From contig JAJYOO010000026.1 of NCBI GenBank assembly GCA_021796155.1, positions 1 to 14,301 of the forward strand: DNA of 14,301 nucleotides. The letters are read 5' to 3'. This document shows positions 9,353 to 14,301 of this stretch, piece by piece (the first letter of the stretch is position 1; each line of letters begins with the position of its first letter). Position numbers and translations under genes: made by a program. The stretch comes from Chloroflexota bacterium (lineage in GTDB: Bacteria; Chloroflexota; Anaerolineae; Anaerolineales; Villigracilaceae). The notes under the pieces were generated by a model, which saw only the letters and a program-made list of their open reading frames with translations, was not told the origin of the DNA and did not search any database.

Positions 9353-9775
9353 ATGAATATATTTTTCTTGAAACTATTTATGAACTTGAATATTTTTCTG
9401 ATTCGCCTCAGCCGCGGGCGGATCGGAAGCAAACTCGGCACGCAAACGGTTTTGCTTCTGCATACGACCGGTCGCAAATCGGGTCAGGATCGCGCCATCC
9501 CGATTGCATATTTTGATTATGAGGGCAAGTATCTGATCGTCGCGTCGAATTGGGGAAAAGACAAGAACGCAGATTGGTATTTGAATTTGAAGAAACAGCC
9601 GCGCGCCGTGCTTGAAGTCAAAGGGAAAAGAATCGAAGTCCAGAGCCGCGAAGCGACGGGCGAGGAATATGATCGGCTGTGGAAATTCGCGACCGAGCAT
9701 CATCCGCCATATCTGGATTATCAAAAGATGACGACGCGGCATATCCCAATCATGCTGTTTGAACCAGTCAGCTAA
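9353..9775 (+). CDS. Ddn-like nitroreductase/deazaflavin (F420)-dependent oxidoreductase family
   Basis: Encodes 140 residues of the split-barrel Ddn family (DUF385, also called FDOR-A). Recognisable blocks are LLLHTTGRKSGQ (34-45), the IPIAYF strand (49-54), VASNWGKDKNADWYLNLK (63-80), where the cofactor-binding and WYxNL signature lies, and a late HPPYLDYQKMTTRHIPIMLFEP. Members use reduced F420 to reduce varied substrates, mostly at the membrane, and the hydrophobic amphipathic N-terminus (1-20) fits membrane association. The physiological substrate is unknown. The ATG at 9353 is used; an internal ATG at 9380 would remove part of the N-terminal helix. No good ribosome binding site is visible. 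A dispersed repeat starts one base after the stop. Confidence 0.82.
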   Translation: MNIFFLKLFMNLNIFLIRLSRGRIGSKLGTQTVLLLHTTGRKSGQDRAIPIAYFDYEGKYLIVASNWGKDKNADWYLNLKKQPRAVLEVKGKRIEVQSREATGEEYDRLWKFATEHHPPYLDYQKMTTRHIPIMLFEPVS

Positions 9776-9776
9776 T

Positions 9777-9880
9777 GTCATTGTGAGCGAGCGTTAGCGA
9801 GCGCGGCAATCTCATGTTTTCATGCAATGGAATGTTTGATGGTTAGTTGAGATTGCCACGTCGGCCTCCTCGCGATGACG
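9777..9880. repeat. Dispersed GTCATTG...GCAATCTC repeat, copy B (inverted pair)
   Basis: Left arm 9777-9814 begins GTCATTGTGAG and ends CGGCAATCTCA. Right arm about 9848-9880 carries the same framework in reverse (TGAGATTGCCACG ... GATGACG). The two arms can pair around a 33-base loop, forming a hairpin element just after the Ddn-like gene, which may serve as its transcription end. Compare copies at 4616 and 11167. Confidence 0.8.
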
Positions 9881-9890
9881 TTGAACATGT

Positions 9891-9919
9891 TTGACAGTTC
9901 ATCTTCAAAAGGCTAAACT
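9891..9919 (+). promoter_or_regulatory. Promoter (TTGACA-17-TAAACT) of the oxoamine synthase gene
   Basis: A consensus TTGACA (9891-9896), 17-base spacer and TAAACT (9914-9919) put the start near 9926. The resulting leader of about 20 bases contains AGGAG (9935-9939) 6 bases before the ATG. Confidence 0.75.
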
Positions 9920-9945
9920 TGCTCAATCCTTTTCAGGAGTTGATC

Positions 9946-11151
9946 ATGGATTTCAATACAGATGACGCGGTCTCGCGCCGCATCAAAGCGTTTACAGACC
10001 GCGTGTCAATGCTCAAAACCAACGACCTTTATTTTTATAACCAGCCTGTTGAAGAAATCCGCGGCGGTGCAAAAGTTTTGGTCCATGGCCGCGAAATGGG
10101 AATGTATGCCTCGTATGGCTATCTCGGATTGCTCGGCCATCCGCGCATCAACGAAGCGGCGCGCAAGGCCATTGATAAATTTGGGACGGGGACGAACGGC
10201 GTCCGCATGTTGGCCGGGACGCTGACCATTCATGATGAACTCGAAGAGACGATCGCGCATTTCAAACATGCCGAAGCCGCAGTGACGTTTACATCGGGAT
10301 ACGTCACCAACCTGACCGTCATCTCGACATTGATGGGACGCGGCGATTACGTCTTGTCCGATAAATTGAATCACGCCTCCATCGTGGACGGATGCCTGAT
10401 GTCAGGCGCAGAATTCCGCCGCTTCAAACACAATGATATGGATGATCTGGAACACCGGCTTGAACAAATTCCTTCCGGCGTCTCGAAACTGGTCATCACT
10501 GACGCGGTCTTCTCGATGGACGGTGATGTGATTGACCTTCCGAAGGTGGTTGGGGTTTGCAAAAAATATGGCGCATACTTGATGATGGATGAGGCGCATT
10601 CGGTCGGTGTATTGGGCCAAACCGGACGCGGCATCGAAGAACATTTTGGTCTCGGTGACGTTATTGATATTAAGATGGGCACTTTGAGCAAGACGATTCC
10701 ATCCGTAGGCGGATATATAGCAGGCAAAAAAGATTTGATCAATTATCTGCGTCACGCCAGCCGCGCGTATATTTTCTCTGCGGCGCTTCCACCCGCGCAA
10801 ACTGCCGCAGCGAACGAAGCCTTCAAAGTGATCCTCGATGAACCGTGGCGCGTCGAGAAACTTCGACGCAATGGCGAATTATTCATCAACGGACTTAAGT
10901 CCGCGGGTTTCGATACGTTGCTGAGCACGACCGCGATTGTGCCGGTCCTTTGCGGTTCGGACGATCAGGCTTTCGCGATGACGCGCGAAGCCCAGCATCA
11001 TGATGTATTTGTCTTGCCGGTTGTGTCGCCCGCTGTCCCGGAAGGACAGGCGCGTTTACGCGCGACGGTCACAGCCGCGCACGAGCCGAGCGAGATCGAA
11101 CGCGCGATGGACGTCATCGCCACCGCTGGCAAACAAATCGGAATCATATAA
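9946..11151 (+). CDS. Alpha-oxoamine synthase family PLP enzyme (KBL/AONS/SPT-like)
   Basis: Encodes 401 residues of the fold type I PLP family that condenses an amino acid with an acyl-CoA. Visible sites are YASYGYLGLLGHPRI (54-68), the substrate loop GTGTNGVRMLAGT (80-92), LNHASIVDG (141-149) with His143 that stacks on PLP, the DEAHS motif (215-219), and the PLP lysine Lys249 in GTLSKTIPSVGGYIAG. Those motifs are common to 8-amino-7-oxononanoate synthase, glycine C-acetyltransferase, serine palmitoyltransferase and CqsA-like enzymes. The loop does not match E. coli BioF or Kbl exactly, and no biotin or threonine-degradation genes are near, so I leave the substrate open; a sphingolipid-type or similar acyltransferase is possible. 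The start at 9946 is supported by AGGAG 6 bases upstream; a TTG at 9919 would overlap the promoter. Confidence 0.85.
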   Translation: MDFNTDDAVSRRIKAFTDRVSMLKTNDLYFYNQPVEEIRGGAKVLVHGREMGMYASYGYLGLLGHPRINEAARKAIDKFGTGTNGVRMLAGTLTIHDELEETIAHFKHAEAAVTFTSGYVTNLTVISTLMGRGDYVLSDKLNHASIVDGCLMSGAEFRRFKHNDMDDLEHRLEQIPSGVSKLVITDAVFSMDGDVIDLPKVVGVCKKYGAYLMMDEAHSVGVLGQTGRGIEEHFGLGDVIDIKMGTLSKTIPSVGGYIAGKKDLINYLRHASRAYIFSAALPPAQTAAANEAFKVILDEPWRVEKLRRNGELFINGLKSAGFDTLLSTTAIVPVLCGSDDQAFAMTREAQHHDVFVLPVVSPAVPEGQARLRATVTAAHEPSEIERAMDVIATAGKQIGII

Positions 11152-11166
11152 TTCACTTCACGCAAT

Positions 11167-11217
11167 GTCATTCTCCCGAAGGATACCTGGACGATGTGAG
11201 CGAAGCGAAGAATCTCG
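11167..11217. repeat. Dispersed GTCATT...GAATCTCG repeat, copy C (diverged)
   Basis: Starts GTCATTCTCCCGAAGGATAC and ends GAGCGAAGCGAAGAATCTCG. This is a variant of the framework at 4616 and 9777, placed 15 bases after the oxoamine synthase stop. The rest of the gap up to 11423 holds no gene that I can support. Confidence 0.65.
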
Positions 11218-11393
11218 ATAAAACAATCAACCGAATGTTATTTTTGGACGCCTCGCGGAGTTTACACTGAGCAACATTCCAAAACTGCGCGACATCAGAC
11301 ATATAATTCATCCAAGGCATTTTTTCATCTCTCTTTCATGCGAAGCTAACAAAAAATAGACAGAACTCTGACGGTTTTGTCATCTTCGCGTTG

Positions 11394-11419
11394 TAGAATT
11401 GTTTATATACCTTGGAGGT
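11394..11419 (+). promoter_or_regulatory. Possible -10 box and strong ribosome binding site before the CBS-M50 gene
   Basis: TAGAAT (11394-11399) is a possible -10 with no good -35. GGAGGT (11414-11419) is a near-perfect Shine-Dalgarno 4 bases before the ATG at 11424 and fixes that start over an in-frame TTG at 11412. Confidence 0.5.
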
Positions 11420-11423
11420 AAAT

Positions 11424-12527
11424 ATGAAATGGTCCTGGAAAATCGGCCGTTTATGGGGAATTGACATTTACATGCACGTCACCTTTCTGCTCATCATTGG
11501 ATGGGTAGTGATCAGTTACTGGCTCCAATTCCATAATTGGAGTTCCGTCCTCGGTGGAGTAATCTTCACCCTTGCGTTGTTCGCCTGCGTTGTGCTGCAC
11601 GAATACGGCCACGCCCTGACCGCGCGCCGCTTCGGTGTGAAGACCCGCGACATTACACTTTACCCAATCGGCGGTGTTGCGCGCCTGGAGCGCATTCCCG
11701 AAAATCCTATTCAGGAATTATGGGTCGCGCTAGCTGGCCCCGCAGTGAACTTTGTCCTCTCTGCAGTATTTTTTGTGTATCTGTTTTTGACGAACGGACT
11801 CGGTTCGCTTCTAAATCTTAATATCATGTCCGGCAATTTCGCCGCAAGCTTGCTGGAAGTCAACCTGATCCTGGCGATCTTCAACTTGCTGCCTGCTTTC
11901 CCGATGGACGGCGGACGCGTGCTGCGCGCGCTTCTCGCGATGAAGATGGATTATGTTCGTGCAACGCAGGTCGCGGCCAGTGTGGGGCAGGGCATGGCTT
12001 TTCTCTTTGGCTTTGCCGGGTTATTCTATGACCCATTCCTGCTATTTATTGCGCTGTTCGTTTGGATCGGTGCGGCGCAGGAAGCCAGTATGGCGCAGAT
12101 GAAGAATTCGCTGGGCGGAATCCCGGTCAGCCGCGCCATGATGACCAACTTTGAAAAACTGTCGCCGTCCGATACGCTGGCGCGCGTTGTCGGGTTGGTA
12201 CTTGCTGGCTCGCAACATGATTTCCCCGTTGTGGAAGATGGACGCGTGGTTGGTATTCTCGACCGCGAGACGTTCATCAAAGCGCTTGCAGCGAAAGGAC
12301 AAAGCGCTCTGGTCGCGGACGTGATGCGGCGCGGCATCCCGGAAGTGGATACGCACGAAATGGTTGAATCCGCGGTGGCGCGCTTGCAGGAAAGTTCTGC
12401 GAAGACGTTGCCTGTCACTCATGCCGGGGAATTGGTCGGGCTGATTACATCGGAGAACATCACTGAGTTTCTGATGATCCGCTCCGCACTGCGGACAGCA
12501 CCCAGCGGCGGCATGAGATACATTTAG
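11424..12527 (+). CDS. Site-2 protease (M50B, SpoIVFB-like) with C-terminal CBS pair
   Basis: Encodes 367 residues. The N-terminal half is an intramembrane zinc protease: HEYGH at 59-63, NLLPAFPMDGGR at 154-165 with Asp162 as third ligand, and AGPAVNF at 104-110. About six hydrophobic segments run from residue 18 to 216. The C-terminal half (about 233-352) holds two CBS repeats (HDFPVVEDGRVVGILD and TLPVTHAGELVGLIT), which in this family bind adenine nucleotides and regulate activity. This is the well-known SpoIVFB-type plus CBS architecture; the substrate is unknown. GGAGGT just upstream fixes the start. It is the second M50 protease in the window but belongs to another subfamily than the EGY-like one at 1360-2553. 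Transcription ends at the palindrome downstream. Confidence 0.92.
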   Translation: MKWSWKIGRLWGIDIYMHVTFLLIIGWVVISYWLQFHNWSSVLGGVIFTLALFACVVLHEYGHALTARRFGVKTRDITLYPIGGVARLERIPENPIQELWVALAGPAVNFVLSAVFFVYLFLTNGLGSLLNLNIMSGNFAASLLEVNLILAIFNLLPAFPMDGGRVLRALLAMKMDYVRATQVAASVGQGMAFLFGFAGLFYDPFLLFIALFVWIGAAQEASMAQMKNSLGGIPVSRAMMTNFEKLSPSDTLARVVGLVLAGSQHDFPVVEDGRVVGILDRETFIKALAAKGQSALVADVMRRGIPEVDTHEMVESAVARLQESSAKTLPVTHAGELVGLITSENITEFLMIRSALRTAPSGGMRYI

Positions 12528-12546
12528 AATAGGGAAAAACTAAATT

Positions 12547-12578
12547 GTAGGTCACGTTTAAACGTGACCTACTTTGTT
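12547..12578. terminator. Perfect 26-bp palindrome, probable bidirectional terminator
   Basis: Positions 12547-12572 are a perfect palindrome whose half is GTAGGTCACGTTT; TTTGTTTT follows on the plus side. It lies between two converging genes and ends 7 bases from the stop of the minus-strand gene. On the minus strand the following T-run is weaker and farther away. Confidence 0.75.
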
Positions 12579-13067
12579 TTAAAAAACGAACTTGGTTGGG
12601 TCCTCGGCGAACTTTGTCCACGCCAAACATTGGCGCGGCGTGAAGGCATACAATCCGCCGTCATTCCATTGATTAGGTTCTGGCGCATAACCTTGAGCTG
12701 AATATTTGGCTTTATATCCTTGCGAAATTTTCTGCGCCAGTTCCGCAGATGGCTTTCCTGCGACTTTCGACGTTCCATCCATGATGACTACTTCGCTTCC
12801 GCTTTCCAAATGCAAAGTTACATTTGCATTTTGCGTGATGTTTTGTGCGTGCCGCGTTTCGGGGCTGCCGTCATAATAAAATTTCCCATCCACGAAAACG
12901 CCCCAGCGCGGAATCACATGCGGATGCCCGTTTGGGCGCGGCGAACGCAACCAGTAATTGACGGATTGGATCAACCGTTCTTCGACATATTCCCATGCGA
13001 CTTCTGAAATCGGGTTGTCCACGTAACCTTTGGGAAAGGTCGGGCGTGTGATTTTGGTTGGTTTCAT
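12579..13067 (-). CDS. Pyridoxamine 5'-phosphate oxidase-like split-barrel flavoprotein
   Basis: Encodes 162 residues of the PNPOx-like split-barrel fold. The strand block GHPHVIPRWGVFVDGKFYYDG (47-67), the following TRHAQNITQNANVTLHLESG (71-90) and EVVIMDGTSKVAG (92-104) are the usual cofactor-binding core; the HPHVIP and TRHAQNI pieces match the PPOX family pattern. Members bind FMN, F420 or heme and the cofactor cannot be settled here. The C-terminal AFTPRQCLAWTKF strand also fits the fold. I chose the ATG at 13067 because the frame upstream overlaps the divergent gene and lacks homology; GGAGG lies 10 bases upstream, slightly far. It converges on the CBS-M50 gene and shares a 64-base divergent region with the methyltransferase. 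Confidence 0.82.
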   Translation of the reverse strand: MKPTKITRPTFPKGYVDNPISEVAWEYVEERLIQSVNYWLRSPRPNGHPHVIPRWGVFVDGKFYYDGSPETRHAQNITQNANVTLHLESGSEVVIMDGTSKVAGKPSAELAQKISQGYKAKYSAQGYAPEPNQWNDGGLYAFTPRQCLAWTKFAEDPTKFVF

Positions 13068-13119
13068 TTTGAATGTTCCTCCAATAGAGTCGGAACGCGA
13101 TGATACCACGCCGGTATGA

Positions 13120-13125
13120 TAAACT
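13120..13125 (+). promoter_or_regulatory. -10 box (TAAACT) placing the start at the rRNA methyltransferase ATG
   Basis: TAAACT ends 6 bases before the ATG, so a start 7 bases after it is the A at 13132. No ribosome binding site is present. An overlapping TATGAT (13115-13120) is an alternative -10 giving a 5-base leader. No good -35 is seen. Confidence 0.45.
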
Positions 13126-13131
13126 CTGAAC

Positions 13132-14301
13132 ATGCCATCATTAATTCTCAAACCCGGACGTGAAAAATCTGTACTGCGCCGCCATCCGTGGCTCTTCTCC
13201 GGCGCGGTCCAACGCGTGGATGAAGAACCCGCATCGGGCGGGACTGTGGATGTTCTCTCCTCGAATGGCGATTTCCTCGCCCGTGCCTCGTATTCGCCCC
13301 AATCGCAAATCCGCGCCCGTGTTTGGACGTTCGACGATGAACCCGTTGATAAAGATTTCTTTCGCCGACGAATCAAAGCTGCGCTCAATCTTCGAAATTC
13401 AACACTTGATTTTCATTCAACAGATGCGCTTCGTTTGATTTATGCTGAATCGGATGGTATCCCCGGCTTGATTGTTGACCGTTATGAAGATATTCTCGTC
13501 CTTCAATCGTTGACGGCCGGTTCTGAATATTGGAAGGAAACCATCGCTGACATTTTGCTCGAAGAAACAGGCTTGCAAATCATTTATGAACGTTCCGATG
13601 TGGACGTCCGCGAATTGGAAGGATTGCCAACCCAAGTTGGAGTCTTACGCGGCTCCATAATCCATTCTCCATTAACCATCAGTGAATATGGTTTGAAATT
13701 TCTCGTTGACATCGAACATGGACATAAGACCGGTTTCTATCTCGACCAACGCGTGAACCGTCGCAAAGTGGGTGAGCTGGCGCGTGACCGCGATGTGCTG
13801 AATTGTTTTTGTTATACGGGCGGGTTTACCGTCCACGCGCTGGCGGGAGGTGCGAAATCTGTCGCATCGGTGGATTCGTCTGCAGACGCGCTGGCTTTGG
13901 GACGCGAAAACGTTTCCTTAAACGGCCTCCCGGAATCAGAGTGGATCGAAGCGGATGTGTTCCAACTGCTGAGAAAATTCCGTGACCAGAATCGCTCTTT
14001 CGATATGATCATCCTCGATCCGCCGAAATTTGCATCCACCGTAGCACAAGTGGAAAAGGCCGCGCGTGGTTATAAAGATATCAACTTATTGGCGTTCAAA
14101 CTTTTGCGTCCAAATGGAATCCTTGTGACGTTTTCATGCTCCGGCGGTGTAGACGCATATTTATTTCAGAAGATTGTTGCAGGCGCGGCGCTGGACGCGG
14201 GTGCGGACGCACAAATCGTCGAGCGGCTTTCGCAGTCGCCAGATCATTCCGTTGCGCTCAATTTTCCTGAGGGCACGTATCTCAAAGGGCTGATTTGTTT
14301 G
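13132..14301 (+). CDS. RlmI-type class I rRNA (cytosine-C5) methyltransferase, cut by window edge
   Basis: Open for 390 codons to the window edge; the family's usual length suggests that only a few residues are missing. An N-terminal PUA domain (about 1-72: LKPGREKSVLRRHPWLFSGA) binds RNA. A middle EEHEE-type domain (about 75-185) follows, then a Rossmann SAM-methyltransferase domain: VLNCFCYTGGFTVHAL (222-237, SAM motif I), ASVDSSADAL (245-254), DPPKF (296-300) and FSCSGGV (334-340) carrying the catalytic Cys. Residues HKTGFYLDQRVNR (198-210) are the family signature. E. coli RlmI makes m5C1962 in 23S rRNA; this one may act at the same or a related site. There is no ribosome binding site, and a -10 box lies 6 bases before the ATG. 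Confidence 0.9.
   Translation, partial: MPSLILKPGREKSVLRRHPWLFSGAVQRVDEEPASGGTVDVLSSNGDFLARASYSPQSQIRARVWTFDDEPVDKDFFRRRIKAALNLRNSTLDFHSTDALRLIYAESDGIPGLIVDRYEDILVLQSLTAGSEYWKETIADILLEETGLQIIYERSDVDVRELEGLPTQVGVLRGSIIHSPLTISEYGLKFLVDIEHGHKTGFYLDQRVNRRKVGELARDRDVLNCFCYTGGFTVHALAGGAKSVASVDSSADALALGRENVSLNGLPESEWIEADVFQLLRKFRDQNRSFDMIILDPPKFASTVAQVEKAARGYKDINLLAFKLLRPNGILVTFSCSGGVDAYLFQKIVAGAALDAGADAQIVERLSQSPDHSVALNFPEGTYLKGLICL

Noticed and set aside
13068..13388. N-terminal extension of the split-barrel flavoprotein up to 13388
   Set aside because: It runs antisense to the methyltransferase gene and shows no homology; the ATG at 13067 begins the recognisable fold.

Overview
The window looks like a chromosomal segment from a Chloroflexota bacterium, most likely of the Anaerolineae type. 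This is an inference from gene content, not a database result. The clues are a Thr/Pro-linked solute-binding lipoprotein, an EGY-like and a CBS-type M50 protease, a DUF4190 protein, a PIG-V-like mannosyltransferase, a Ddn-type (F420-linked family) oxidoreductase, and dispersed GTCATTG...GCAATCTC repeats. Base composition is intermediate. There is no phage, transposase or CRISPR array.

Layout. Positions 1-5258 are on the minus strand. In transcription order they hold nadD, tRNA-Pro(GGG) with its own promoter and terminator, a PIG-V-like membrane mannosyltransferase, a small DUF4190 membrane protein, tRNA-Sec (selC) with its own promoter, an M50 protease, and a solute-binding lipoprotein that overlaps the protease gene by ATGA and runs off the left edge. 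Positions 5372-12527 are on the plus strand: a Gly/Met-rich two-helix membrane protein with a terminator, ligA (NAD-dependent DNA ligase), a DUF2283 protein, an MntA-HepT toxin-antitoxin pair, an orphan membrane protein, a Ddn-like oxidoreductase, an alpha-oxoamine synthase, and a second M50 protease with a CBS pair. A minus-strand split-barrel flavoprotein gene (12579-13067) converges on this block across a perfect palindrome. Divergent from it is an RlmI-type rRNA methyltransferase gene that reaches the right edge.

The most notable feature lies just after ligA. Two diverged extra copies of the 3' end of ligA (the end of its BRCT domain) lie at about 8174-8233 and 8913-9040, so that the DUF2283 gene and then the MntA-HepT pair are each followed by a ligA tail. 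Differences from the local ligA fall mostly at third codon positions, so these tails probably came from other functional ligA genes rather than from recent local duplication. This fits an accessory-gene insertion site at the 3' end of ligA.

Other points: several genes (ligA, nadD, mntA, rlmI-like) have a -10 box placed so that transcription would start at or next to the start codon, with no Shine-Dalgarno, suggesting leaderless mRNAs. The selC promoter would start transcription at the mature tRNA end. A dispersed repeat forms the tail of nadD, and another repeat lies inside ligA.
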